Source: DASUPK01 sp963804595
GTDB taxonomy: Bacteria > Actinomycetota > Thermoleophilia > Solirubrobacterales > 70-9
Reading direction: 5' to 3'
Assembly: GCA_963804595.1 (NCBI GenBank)
Contig: CAWDQZ010000019.1
Span: 62,001 to 126,000 of the forward strand
DNA: 64,000 nt
The notes under the pieces were generated by a model. The model saw only the letters and a program-made list of their open reading frames with translations. It had not been told where the DNA came from and did no database searches. Numbering within the stretch: the first letter of the stretch is position 1; each line of letters begins with the position of its first letter. Both the position numbers and the translations under genes were made by a program. Of the stretch, positions 53,783-62,616 are shown piece after piece.

Positions 53783-55024
53783 GTGGTTGACCTCACCCTC
53801 ACCGATGAGCAGCAGGATCTGCGCGAGCTTGCGCACAGCTTTGCCGAGAAGGACATCCGCAAGGTCGCGTGGGACTACGACAAGGACGGGACCTGGCCCC
53901 AGGACATCATCGAGAAGGCCTGGGAGATCGGCCTGATGAACACGCACATCGCCGAGGAGTACGGCGGACCGGGTCTGGATTTCCTCTCAGGCTGCCTGAT
54001 CGAGGAGGAGATGGGCTGGGGCTGCTCCGGCATCGGCACCTCTCTGATGGCCAACGGCCTCGCCGCGACCCCGGTTGCGCTCGGCGGCAATGAGGAGGTC
54101 AAGAAGGAGTACCTCGGGATGCTGACCGAGGCGCCCAAGCTCGCTTCCTTCTGCCTGACCGAGCCGGATGCCGGGTCCGACGTCTCGGGCATGAAGACGA
54201 CAGCCACCAAGAAGGGCGACAAGTACGTCATCAACGGCTCCAAGTGCTTCATCACCAATGGCGGTTACGCCGACTGGTTCACCGTCTACGCCAAGACCGA
54301 CAAGGACGCCGGCCACCGCGGCATCTCGGCGTTCGTCGTGCCCAAGGACGACACGGTCACGGTCGACAAGAAGGAGGACAAGCTCGGTCAGCGAGCCTCC
54401 AACACCGCCACGATCACCTTCAACGAGACCGAGATCCCCGCTGAGAACCTGCTCGGCGAGGAGAATCACGGCTTCAAGCTCGCGATGATGACCCTGGACC
54501 GCACCCGGCCCGGCGTCGCCGCGATGGCCGTCGGCATCGCCCGCGCCGCACTCGAGTTCGCCGCGGACTACTCGAAGGAGCGCGTCCAGTTCGGCGTCCC
54601 GATCGCCATGCACCAGGCGGTCGCCTTCATGATCGCCGACATGGCGACCAAGGTCGAGGCAGCCCGCCTGCTCGTCTGGCAGTCGGGCGTCCTGCTCGAC
54701 CAAGGCAAGCGCAATACGCTCGCCGCCTCGCACGCGAAGCGCTTCGCGGCGGATTCCGCGATGGAGGTCACCACCGACGCGGTCCAGGTCTACGGCGGGT
54801 ACGGCTTCATCAAGGAGTACCCGGTCGAAAAGCTGATGCGCGACGCGAAGATCATGCAGCTGTACGAGGGCACCTCGCAGATCCAGCGCCTGGTGATCGC
54901 CAAGGAGCTCCTCATGGGCCGCCAGGCCGACGAGGAGACGCCCGAGGCGAAGGCGCTCCGCGAGAAGGGCACGGCGGGGAACGGCAACGCCGCAGCTGCG
55001 GAGAAGGAGCCGGCAACGGCCTAG
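53783..55024 (+). CDS. Acyl-CoA dehydrogenase
   Basis: 413 residues from GTG 53783 with aaggag upstream. It carries out the first FAD-dependent step of beta-oxidation. Signatures: FCLTEPDAGSDVSGMKT, FITNGGYADWFTVYAKT, TITFNETEIPAENLLGEEN, RVQFGVPI and DAVQVYGGYGFIKEYPVEKLMRD, with the catalytic Glu probably in LYEGTSQIQRLVIA. A dyad operator precedes it and a strong terminator follows. Confidence 0.96.
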   Translation: MVDLTLTDEQQDLRELAHSFAEKDIRKVAWDYDKDGTWPQDIIEKAWEIGLMNTHIAEEYGGPGLDFLSGCLIEEEMGWGCSGIGTSLMANGLAATPVALGGNEEVKKEYLGMLTEAPKLASFCLTEPDAGSDVSGMKTTATKKGDKYVINGSKCFITNGGYADWFTVYAKTDKDAGHRGISAFVVPKDDTVTVDKKEDKLGQRASNTATITFNETEIPAENLLGEENHGFKLAMMTLDRTRPGVAAMAVGIARAALEFAADYSKERVQFGVPIAMHQAVAFMIADMATKVEAARLLVWQSGVLLDQGKRNTLAASHAKRFAADSAMEVTTDAVQVYGGYGFIKEYPVEKLMRDAKIMQLYEGTSQIQRLVIAKELLMGRQADEETPEAKALREKGTAGNGNAAAAEKEPATA

Positions 55025-55052
55025 CCGCCCTTTTCCACAGCATCAAGTCGTT

Positions 55053-55080
55053 CGAGCGCCCCGGCAGACCGGGGCGCTCG
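55053..55080 (+). terminator. Strong hairpin terminator after the acyl-CoA dehydrogenase
   Basis: CGAGCGCCCCGG, caga, CCGGGGCGCTCG: a perfect 12-bp stem with a 4-nt loop, 28 nt after the stop. The T content downstream is low (ccgtttc). Confidence 0.75.
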
Positions 55081-55105
55081 CCGTTTCAGGAGAGAATCCC
55101 CCAGC

Positions 55106-55708
55106 ATGGAAGTAGGGGAGAGGCTCAGCGACCGGCTCGAGCGCTGGCTCGCGGGCGACGAGCCGAAGACCATCGGCGACCTGATCGACGTCTTCGAGGA
55201 GAAGAGCTTCGCCGTCCTCTTCGTCCTGCTGCTCTCGATCCCGGCGCTGCCGCTCCCGACGGGAGGGGTGACCCACGTCTTCGAGGTGATCGCGATGCTG
55301 CTCGCGCTCGAGCTGATCGTGGGGAGGCGCAAGGTCTGGCTGCCCGAGCGCTGGAGGCGCCGCGAGATCGGGCCGGACACGCGGCGCCGCTTCACCGAGA
55401 AACTCCTGCCGCGCATCCGCTGGATCGAGACCCACTCTCACGCGCATCTCGGGTTCCTGCTCGCACACCGGTTGAGCGGAGTCGCCTATGGGCTGGTCAC
55501 CCTGGTCCTGGTCGTGACGGCGTTCATCGCGCCGCCCTTCACGGGACTCGACACCCTGCCTTCGCTCGGCGTCGTGCTGATCAGTCTGGGTGTGCTCCTC
55601 GAGGATCCGCTGCTGGGAATCGCGGGACTGGTGGTGGGCGCCGCCGGCGCGCTCCTGGTCTTCTTCCTCGGCAAGGCCGCGATCGACGCCGCCCGCGGGC
55701 TGCTCTAG
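55106..55708 (+). CDS. ExoD-family membrane protein
   Basis: 200 residues matching ExoD: TIGDLIDVFEEKSFAVLFVLLLSIPALPLPTGGVTHVFE, read across two helices, then GRRKVWLPERWRRREI and late helices. ExoD-type proteins affect exopolysaccharide and alkali tolerance, though the mechanism is unknown. The PadR gene follows after 25 nt. Confidence 0.86.
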   Translation: MEVGERLSDRLERWLAGDEPKTIGDLIDVFEEKSFAVLFVLLLSIPALPLPTGGVTHVFEVIAMLLALELIVGRRKVWLPERWRRREIGPDTRRRFTEKLLPRIRWIETHSHAHLGFLLAHRLSGVAYGLVTLVLVVTAFIAPPFTGLDTLPSLGVVLISLGVLLEDPLLGIAGLVVGAAGALLVFFLGKAAIDAARGLL

Positions 55709-55733
55709 GAGGAGGTGCCTGCGCCCCGCGCCC

Positions 55734-56147
55734 ATGGAGCGCAGAGCCATAGACTCGCTTGCAGTGGCGCGCGGCCGGCCAGCGGACGTGTTCGGGGGCG
55801 ACATCAGGCGCCGCGACCTGTTTTCCCTGCTCGTGCTGCACCTGCTCTGCCGGGACCCCGCCTACGGAAACCGGTTGATCGAGGAGATCGAGGAGATCAG
55901 CGGGGGAGCCATCTCCGTGAACCCGAACACCATGTATCCGCTGCTCCGCGAGCTGGAGGGCCGCGGCCTGGTGGACGCGAGCTGGGAGCATCCGGACCGC
56001 CGCACGCGGCGCTACTACTCGATCACCCCGGCCGGCCGGCGCGAGTACAGGCGCCTGCGGGCCGAGGTCGAGCCCTTCCTCGACTCGTTGATCCGCTCGG
56101 TCTCCCTGATCAGGGAAGAGGTCTACGGGGACTCGCTGCGCAGCTGA
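55734..56147 (+). CDS. PadR-family transcriptional regulator
   Basis: 137 residues from ATG 55734. The PadR winged helix is visible: LLVLHLLCRDPAYGNRLIEEI, SVNPNTMYPLLRELEGRG and RTRRYYSITPAGRREYRRL. Its 3' end overlaps the convergent GNAT gene by 25 nt. Possible target: the upstream ExoD gene. Confidence 0.9.
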   Translation: MERRAIDSLAVARGRPADVFGGDIRRRDLFSLLVLHLLCRDPAYGNRLIEEIEEISGGAISVNPNTMYPLLRELEGRGLVDASWEHPDRRTRRYYSITPAGRREYRRLRAEVEPFLDSLIRSVSLIREEVYGDSLRS

Positions 56148-56923
56148 TCCGGCTTCCGGAGGAAGGAGCAGAACTCGCCCACCCGGTCGAATCCCAGCCG
56201 CTCGTAGAGCTTCCACGGCCAGTCATCCGCGTCGGCGACGATGAAGGTCAGCTCGTTCCCCATCTCGAGGGAGGCCTTCGCCGCGGCCCTCACGACGGCG
56301 GTGGCGAGACCCTCGCCCCGACGGTCCGGGACGGTTTCGACAGTCTCGATCTGCCCCAGTCCGTCCCGCTCGTAGAGGACACACGATGCGCCCGGCGGGC
56401 CATCGGCCGGCGCCGCGAACCAGCGCCCGTTGCCCACGGCGTCCAGCCGGGCGTCCCGGATGACGCACTGCTCGACCGCCTCCCGCGTGTAGTCCGGGTC
56501 GTGTTCGGCGACGGTGCGCCGCACCCCCTCGACGGCCTGGCGGGGAACCTCTCCCGCCGATCCGGCCTCCCGATCCGGCTCGCGCGCCAGGACCATGCAG
56601 AGGTTCCGCATGGTCTCCCAGCCGTCGACGGCCTCGAATCCGGACACGAGCCGGTCACCGGAGGCCGGGTCGGCCGGCACGACGTTGCGATGGTGGAGTC
56701 CGAGGGGGGCCTGCACTTCCTCCGCGAGCGCGACGAGCGCACCGGTGTCGAGCTCGGTTGAGGTCACCTCGAGGTAGTTGTCCGACCAGATGGCCCACGT
56801 GGCGGGATTGTGGATCAGCCGCCCCCAGGAGAACGCTTTGACGACCTCGGAGGAGTCGCGCGCCAGGCTCAGCTCGAACTCGACCAGGCGCCGAAGCAGC
56901 TCCGGATCAGAGCTCCCGCTCAT
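56123..56923 (-). CDS. GNAT-family N-acetyltransferase
   Basis: 266 residues. The acyl-CoA-binding segment is VETVPDRRGEGLATAVVRAA near 195-225, followed by DDWPWKLYERLGFDRVGEF. The N-terminal 140 residues are unlike standard GNAT and may add substrate specificity. The start overlaps the next GNAT gene by 17 nt. Confidence 0.8.
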   Translation of the reverse strand: MSGSSDPELLRRLVEFELSLARDSSEVVKAFSWGRLIHNPATWAIWSDNYLEVTSTELDTGALVALAEEVQAPLGLHHRNVVPADPASGDRLVSGFEAVDGWETMRNLCMVLAREPDREAGSAGEVPRQAVEGVRRTVAEHDPDYTREAVEQCVIRDARLDAVGNGRWFAAPADGPPGASCVLYERDGLGQIETVETVPDRRGEGLATAVVRAAAKASLEMGNELTFIVADADDWPWKLYERLGFDRVGEFCSFLRKPDQLRSESP

Positions 56924-57395
56924 AGAAGAACATCACGGGCCCGTCCGGACCCCCCTCGCGGTTGATGAACCCCGCGCTCTCGTAGAGCTTGCGCGCCGCC
57001 TCATCGTCCTCGCTCGTGCCCAGCTCCATCTGCTCGGCTCCCTCGCCGCGCGCGGTCTCCATCGCAGCCTCCAGCAGAGCGCGGCCGAGGCCGTTGCCGC
57101 GCAGGTTCGGCACGACATAGAGCTCCTCGAGGTAGGAGTGAAGCCCGGCCGAATAGACCCAGGGGCGGAAGCGCAGCTGCGCGAACCCGTCCGGGCCGTC
57201 GCCGACGAGCAGCACGATCATCTCCTTGTTCCGGATCAGCTCGGCGTACCGCTCCTCCAGGGTCTCGTTGCCCGGGGAGGGCTCGTCGTACTCATCCTGG
57301 AAGTCGTGAAGGAGACGCGCGACCTGCGGGGCGTCGCCGGGAGTTGCACGGCGCACGACTGGGGTCGACGGGGTCTCGGGTTGGGGGGACGGCAT
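56907..57395 (-). CDS. GNAT-family N-acetyltransferase
   Basis: 162 residues from ATG 57395, with TAGGCT ending 7 nt upstream. Typical GNAT: VRRATPGDAPQVARLL, LEELYVVPNLRGNGLGRALL and AARKLYESAGFINREGG. Substrate unknown. Divergent from the beta-oxidation fusion gene. Confidence 0.9.
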   Translation of the reverse strand: MPSPQPETPSTPVVRRATPGDAPQVARLLHDFQDEYDEPSPGNETLEERYAELIRNKEMIVLLVGDGPDGFAQLRFRPWVYSAGLHSYLEELYVVPNLRGNGLGRALLEAAMETARGEGAEQMELGTSEDDEAARKLYESAGFINREGGPDGPVMFFYEREL

Positions 57396-57450
57396 CTCGG
57401 CGAGCCTAATACCCTGCGCCGTCCAACCGACCTCCGGAGGAACCACTCAA

Positions 57451-59442
57451 ATGTTCGTCTTCAAGGCCGCCGTGGTGGGCGGCGGCACGATGGGCGGCGA
57501 GATCGCCCAGGTCATCGCCAACGCCGACATCCCCGTGCTGGTCAAGGACGTCGAGCAGGAGTTCGTCGACCGCGCCCTCGAGAAGTCTCGGGAGGTGACG
57601 AAGTCGCAGCTCGACCGCCTCGTCTCCAAGGAGAAGATGACCCGGGAGGAGGCCGACGCCCGCCTCGATGAGGTGATGGGCCTGATCACCGGTACGACCT
57701 CCTACGACGAGTTCGGCGACGTGGACTTCGTGATCGAGGCGGTCCCGGAGAGGATGGAGATCAAGAAGGCCGTCTACCGGGAGCTCGATGAGGTCACCCC
57801 GGGCCACGCGATCCTTGCCTCCAACACCTCCTCGCTCTCGATCGCCGAGATGGGCCGCGAGACGCTGCGGCCCGGCAAGGTCATCGGCTTCCACTTCTTC
57901 TTCCCGGCTTCGGTCATGCCGCTGGTCGAGATCATCAGCGGCGAGGAGACCTCGCGCGAGGCCGTCACCGCCGCTTTCAACTTCGCGCAGAGGATCCGCA
58001 AGCAGCCGATCACCTGCGAGGAGGTTCCGGGTTTCGTCGTCAACCGGATCCTCAACTCCGGGGTCGGCGAGGTCTGGCGCGAGCAGGAGGAGAAGGGCCT
58101 CTCGATCAAGCAGATCGACGACGCGATCGCCGGGGCGAACATCACCCCGATGGGGCCGTTCTTCCTGATCGACATGCTCGGTCTCGACACGGTCCTGCAC
58201 GTCGCCGAGTACCTGAACGAGTCCTACGGCGACCGCTTCTACGTGCACGAGGGGATGCAGAAGCTGGTCGCCGACGGGAAGCTCGGCGCCAAGAGCGGCG
58301 GCGAGGGCTTCTACAGGGACGGGGAGCCGAACATCGAGGGCGACGCCGAGCCGAACGGCGACGAGCTCGCGGACCTACTGATGCTGAAGACGTTCGTCGA
58401 GGCCTGTTCGGTGCTCGAGGAGGGCGTTTGCACGGTCCGCGAGATCGACCTCGGGATGATGGCCGGCGCCGGCCTGGACCCGCGGCGCGGGCTCTTTCCA
58501 CCGTTCTGGAAGGCGGACCTGGAGGGGCTCGACACGATCCTCGCGAAGCTCGAGCAATACGAGGAGAGCCACGGCGAGCGCTTTGCGCCCCCGCGGACTC
58601 TGAAGCGGCTCGTCGCCCAGGGCCGGCTCGGACTGAAGTCCGGGCAGGGCTTCTACGCGTATCCGCAGACGGACGTCGAGGGCACGGTCAAGCTCGAGAA
58701 GCGCGGCGACGTGGCCATCGCCTGGCTGGCCAACCCGCCGATGAACGCGATCTCCCCCCAGGTCATCGAGGATCTGGGGAAGGTCTGGGAGGAGGTCAAG
58801 TCGGACGACGAGGTGAAGGCGATGGTCGTGTATTCCTCGCTGCCGGTCGTCTTTTCGGCCGGCGCGGACATCAAGGCATTCACCTCGATGGACGAGGCAG
58901 CGGGGGCCGAGCTGATCAACAACGGGCATGCACTGCTCCGGGAGCTCGGGCAGAACCGCAAGTCGACCGTCGCGGCGGTCAACGCGATCGCCTTCGGCGG
59001 CGGCTGCGAGCTGTCCATGGCCTGCGATTTCCGGGTCGCCGCGCAGTCCGCCGTCTTCGGCCAGCCGGAGATCAACCTCGGGATCATCCCGGGCTTCGGC
59101 GGCACCCAGCGCCTGCCGCGGCTGGTCGGCCAGTCGAAGGCCCTCGAGATGAACCTGACCGGCGACGCCGTGCTCGCTCCTGAGGCGCGCTTCCACGGGC
59201 TGGTGGACGATCTGGTCCCGGACGAGGAGCTGCTCGACGTCGCGATCTCCTGGGCGCGCAAGCTCGCCCAGCAGGCGCCGGTCGCCGTCGCGGAGATCAA
59301 GCGCGTGTCGAACGACGGCGATCTGGACGAGGGAATCGAGGCCGAGAAGCAGGGCTTCGCGACGGCGTTCCTGTCGGAGGACGCCAAGGAGGGCATCTCC
59401 GCGTTCCTGGGCAAGAGGTCACCCAAATGGCAGGGCAAGTAG
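57451..59442 (+). CDS. 3-Hydroxyacyl-CoA dehydrogenase / enoyl-CoA hydratase fusion
   Basis: 663 residues, with ggagg upstream. NAD-binding domain first (GGGTMGGEIAQ, residues 9-19), the dehydrogenase C-terminal part (FVVNRILNSG, then repeated), then a crotonase domain from about 405, with catalytic Glu residues in GGGCELSMACD (about 515) and PEINLGIIPGFGGTQRLPR (about 540). It catalyses the middle two steps of beta-oxidation. The domain order is opposite to E. coli FadB. It overlaps the sirtuin gene by 16 nt. Confidence 0.95.
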   Translation: MFVFKAAVVGGGTMGGEIAQVIANADIPVLVKDVEQEFVDRALEKSREVTKSQLDRLVSKEKMTREEADARLDEVMGLITGTTSYDEFGDVDFVIEAVPERMEIKKAVYRELDEVTPGHAILASNTSSLSIAEMGRETLRPGKVIGFHFFFPASVMPLVEIISGEETSREAVTAAFNFAQRIRKQPITCEEVPGFVVNRILNSGVGEVWREQEEKGLSIKQIDDAIAGANITPMGPFFLIDMLGLDTVLHVAEYLNESYGDRFYVHEGMQKLVADGKLGAKSGGEGFYRDGEPNIEGDAEPNGDELADLLMLKTFVEACSVLEEGVCTVREIDLGMMAGAGLDPRRGLFPPFWKADLEGLDTILAKLEQYEESHGERFAPPRTLKRLVAQGRLGLKSGQGFYAYPQTDVEGTVKLEKRGDVAIAWLANPPMNAISPQVIEDLGKVWEEVKSDDEVKAMVVYSSLPVVFSAGADIKAFTSMDEAAGAELINNGHALLRELGQNRKSTVAAVNAIAFGGGCELSMACDFRVAAQSAVFGQPEINLGIIPGFGGTQRLPRLVGQSKALEMNLTGDAVLAPEARFHGLVDDLVPDEELLDVAISWARKLAQQAPVAVAEIKRVSNDGDLDEGIEAEKQGFATAFLSEDAKEGISAFLGKRSPKWQGK

Positions 59443-60185
59443 CGACGGACCAGGCCAGGCAGCTTGCGGAGCTCCTCCGGGAGTCCACCAGCACCGTCGC
59501 TTTGACCGGTGCGGGGATCTCGGTGCCGAGTGGCATTCCGGATTTCCGCAGCCCGGGGGAGGGGTTGTGGGAGAAGGTCGACCCGATGGAGGTCGCGCAC
59601 ATCGACGCGTTCCGGCGAGACCCGGCGAAGTTCTGGAACTTCTACCGCCCCAGGTTCCAGATGCTGGGGGAGAAGGAGCCGAACGACGCCCACCGCATGC
59701 TCGCGGACCTCGAGCGCCGCGGCCTGCTCGACGCGGTGGTCACGCAGAACATCGACCAGCTCCACCACAAGGCGGGGTCTAAGCGGGTGATCGAGGTGCA
59801 CGGCTCGATCCGCACCTCGAGCTGCCAGCGGTGCGGCACCGAGTTCGCGCTCGAGGACGTGGAAGCCCTGTTCGACGAGGAGGGTGTCGCCCACTGCTCC
59901 GACTGCTCGGGCCCGGTGAAGCCGGACGTAGTGCTCTTCGGCGAGCTTCTCCCCACGGACGCAATGGCCGAGGCGGAGTCGCTGGCCGCGGACGCCGACG
60001 TCCTGCTCTGCATCGGCTCATCCCTCGAGGTCTATCCCGTCGCGGGGTTGCCTTCGGTCACGCTCGGACGGGGCGGACGGATCGCCGTGATCACCAAGGG
60101 CCCGACGCCATTCGACGGCGACTCCGCGGTGCGGATGGACGGCGACGTGGTCGCGGACCTGGACGCTGTGCTCGCCGCGCTGTAG
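59427..60185 (+). CDS. cobB: NAD-dependent protein deacylase (sirtuin)
   Basis: 252 residues. Sir2 motifs: TGAGISVPSGIPDFRSPG (about 27-44), TQNIDQLHHKAG, catalytic His in EVHGS, and zinc CxxC pairs SCQRCG and HCSDCS; late GSSLEVYPVAGLP. It removes acetyl or other acyl groups from lysines with NAD. Translational coupling to a beta-oxidation enzyme suggests acyl-CoA-linked control. Confidence 0.93.
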   Translation: MAGQVATDQARQLAELLRESTSTVALTGAGISVPSGIPDFRSPGEGLWEKVDPMEVAHIDAFRRDPAKFWNFYRPRFQMLGEKEPNDAHRMLADLERRGLLDAVVTQNIDQLHHKAGSKRVIEVHGSIRTSSCQRCGTEFALEDVEALFDEEGVAHCSDCSGPVKPDVVLFGELLPTDAMAEAESLAADADVLLCIGSSLEVYPVAGLPSVTLGRGGRIAVITKGPTPFDGDSAVRMDGDVVADLDAVLAAL

Positions 60186-60388
60186 CTGATACCAACCCCC
60201 GACGGCCACCTTCACTGACACAGAGGTCGAGTACCTCAGGAGCCAGCGGCTCGCGCGACTCGCCACCGCAGACTCGAACGATGCGCCGCACGTGGTCCCG
60301 GTTGAGAGGGTTGGGGTGAGGCGTGGGTCCGGATCCTGCCCGAACGCGTGATGAGCTGGGACGCTCCCCTGGTAACTAGTCCCATACG

Positions 60389-60403
60389 AGATAGTTTCGT
60401 GCG
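60389..60403. promoter_or_regulatory. MarR-type operator candidate, marR promoter
   Basis: AGATAGTTTCGTGCG, part of an imperfect dyad (ACGA...TCGT), sits just upstream of TAGGGT, the likely -10 of the marR gene. Its core ATAGTTTCGT recurs inverted at 61045. Confidence 0.6.
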
Positions 60404-60429
60404 CCACCTACGGTGCTAGGGTTATCTCG

Positions 60430-60957
60430 ATGGCAATCACGACGACCGACAAGGTGCCGGAGAGCATCAAGGCCTCGGACGAGTGTCCCGAGTGCCTGGC
60501 CGGCAACCTCGGCTGGCTTCTGACCCAGGCTCATTTCAACCTCGTCAGTGAGGTAGGCGCGGCGCTCGAGCCGCTCGGGGTCTCCAACCGGGGCTATCAC
60601 GTCCTCGCCACGGCGCGGACGGGGGAGTACACCCAGAAGGAGCTCGCCGAGCAGATCGGGCTCGACAAGACCACCATGGTGGTCACCGTCGATGAGCTCG
60701 AGGGGAAGGGCCTCGCCGAGCGCCGCCCGTCCACCACAGACCGCCGCGCGCGCGTGATCGCGGTGACCAGGACCGGCGAGCGCACGGTCGCTCAGGGCCA
60801 GAAGATCATCGACCGGATCCAGGACGATGTGCTCGAGAACCTCCCCGCCAGCGAGCGCAAGGTGTTCCTCGAGGCACTCGGCTCGTTGGTCATGGAGCGT
60901 CTGGCGCAGCCCGCTCCGGATTCGCCGCCTCTGCGTCGGCGCGAGCCGCGCGTCTAG
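60430..60957 (+). CDS. MarR-family transcriptional regulator
   Basis: 175 residues; TAGGGT ends 7 nt before the ATG. The winged helix is clear: YTQKELAEQIGLDKTTMVVTVDELEGKG and RRPSTTDRRARVIAVTRTG. An N-terminal DECPEC pair of Cys may allow redox sensing. Probable repressor of itself and of the downstream exporter. Confidence 0.9.
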   Translation: MAITTTDKVPESIKASDECPECLAGNLGWLLTQAHFNLVSEVGAALEPLGVSNRGYHVLATARTGEYTQKELAEQIGLDKTTMVVTVDELEGKGLAERRPSTTDRRARVIAVTRTGERTVAQGQKIIDRIQDDVLENLPASERKVFLEALGSLVMERLAQPAPDSPPLRRREPRV

Positions 60958-61044
60958 GCCGGCTCGGCCACCGCTCCGCCTCACCGCTCCTGCGTCCTCT
61001 CTGTGTGACTCTTGTCACTGTACGTCCGTAGAAGATGATCCCGT

Positions 61045-61054
61045 ACGAAACTAT
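61045..61054. promoter_or_regulatory. MarR-type operator candidate, exporter promoter
   Basis: ACGAAACTAT is the exact inverse of the core at 60391-60400 and lies directly before TACGGT (61059-61064), the probable -10 of the exporter. Confidence 0.6.
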
Positions 61055-61134
61055 TTGCTACGGTGCTTATCGACGGCGAGAACCGAGACCCCAGGGGGCC
61101 ACGGATGACAGAGATCGCAGCAGTGGAAGGAACG

Positions 61135-62616
61135 ATGACCACAGAGGCGCAGAGCGATCGCTCGCGTTGGATCGCGCTGGTGGTCCTCTGCGCCGGGATG
61201 CTGATGATCGTCCTCGACCAGACGATCGTGAACGTCGCGCTGCCGTCGATCAAGGACGATCTCGGTTTCTCCCAGTCCTCGCTGGCCTGGGTCGTGAACG
61301 CCTACCTGATCACCTTCGGCGGCCTGCTGCTGCTGGCCGGCCGGCTCGGTGACCTGGTCGGCAGGAAGACGATCTTCATGAGCGGTCTCGCGCTGTTCAC
61401 GGCAGCCTCCGCGCTCTGCGGACTCGCGCAGAGCCAGGAGATGCTCATCGGCGCCAGGTTCCTCCAGGGCATCGGCGGCGCGACCACCTCGGCCGTGATT
61501 CTGGGGATGATCGTCACGATGTTCCCGGAGCCTCGGGACCAGGCCAAGGCGATCGGCATCTACAGCTTCGTCGCCGCGGCGGGAGCCTCGCTGGGCCTGT
61601 TGCTCGGAGGCGTGCTCACGCAAGCCCTGAGCTGGCACTGGATCTTCTTCGTCAACCTGCCGATCGGCGCTCTGACGGCGTTTGCCGCCATCCGCGTGGT
61701 CGAGCGGGACGAGGGGATCGGCCTGGGGAAGGGCGCGGATGCCCTCGGGGCCGTCCTGATCACCGCCGCTCTGATGCTCGGTGTCTACACGATCGTCAAG
61801 CCCGCGGCCGATGATGGCTGGGGCGCTCCGCTGACCCTGGGGCTCGGCGCGGCGTCGATCGCGCTGTTGGCGGGCTTCATCGCCCGTGAGGCCACCGCCC
61901 GCACTCCGCTCGTGCCGCTTCGCATCTTCAGCAACCGGAACGTCTCCGGGGCCAATGCGGTGCAGGCGCTGTTCGTCGCCGGCCTGTTCGGCATGTTCTT
62001 CCTGGGCAGTCTGTACCTCGAGCGGGTGCTCGGCTACGACCCGCTCGAGATCGGGCTCGCATTCCTGCCGGTGGCGCTCACGATCGGGATTCTGTCCGTG
62101 GGCTTCTCGGAGCGGCTCGTGATGCGCTTCGGCCCCAAGCCCGTCCTCCTGGTTGGGCAGGTGTTGATCGTCGCGGGCCTCGTTCTGTTCGCGCTTTCGC
62201 CCGTCCAATCGAGCTACTTCAGGGACCTGCTTGCGCCGATGCTCCTGCTCGGCATCGGGGCGGGGCTCTCGTTCCCGTCGCTGATGGGTCTCGCGATGTC
62301 GAGTGCCACGGCGGAGGACTCGGGCCTCGCATCGGGTCTGGTCAACACCTCGCTCCAGGTTGGCGGCGCGCTGGGGCTCGCGGTGCTGGCGACCTTGTCC
62401 GCGACGCGGACGGACAACCTGCTCGCAAGCGGCACGTCTCCGGACGCAGCCCTGACCAGCGGTTTCCACCTCGCGTTCTGGATCGGTGCCGGCCTGGTCA
62501 CCGCGGCGGTCGCGATCACGACGCTGGTGATTCAGTCACGCCCGGCGATCGCCGAGGCGGAGCCGCTGAACGAGCTGGACCTCGAGGGCGAGCCCGCCTA
62601 CTGGGAGGCCGCCTAG
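61135..62616 (+). CDS. DHA2-family drug/proton antiporter (MFS, 14 helices)
   Basis: About 493 residues from ATG 61135 (aaggaa upstream); starts at 61105 or 61063 would add up to 24 residues. The MFS motif DQTIVNVALPSI lies in helix 1, with GRLGDLVGRK between helices 2 and 3. EmrB/QacA-type exporter with about 14 helices and a short acidic tail. Its promoter shares the MarR motif with the divergence-free upstream regulator gene. Confidence 0.92.
   Translation: MTTEAQSDRSRWIALVVLCAGMLMIVLDQTIVNVALPSIKDDLGFSQSSLAWVVNAYLITFGGLLLLAGRLGDLVGRKTIFMSGLALFTAASALCGLAQSQEMLIGARFLQGIGGATTSAVILGMIVTMFPEPRDQAKAIGIYSFVAAAGASLGLLLGGVLTQALSWHWIFFVNLPIGALTAFAAIRVVERDEGIGLGKGADALGAVLITAALMLGVYTIVKPAADDGWGAPLTLGLGAASIALLAGFIAREATARTPLVPLRIFSNRNVSGANAVQALFVAGLFGMFFLGSLYLERVLGYDPLEIGLAFLPVALTIGILSVGFSERLVMRFGPKPVLLVGQVLIVAGLVLFALSPVQSSYFRDLLAPMLLLGIGAGLSFPSLMGLAMSSATAEDSGLASGLVNTSLQVGGALGLAVLATLSATRTDNLLASGTSPDAALTSGFHLAFWIGAGLVTAAVAITTLVIQSRPAIAEAEPLNELDLEGEPAYWEAA

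Noticed and set aside
60186..60429. Possible small gene between the sirtuin and marR
   Set aside because: Frames are short, lack ribosome sites and show no protein-like pattern.
61051..62469. 472-codon frame opposite the exporter
   Set aside because: Shadow of the DHA2 gene; repetitive Gln/Arg composition.
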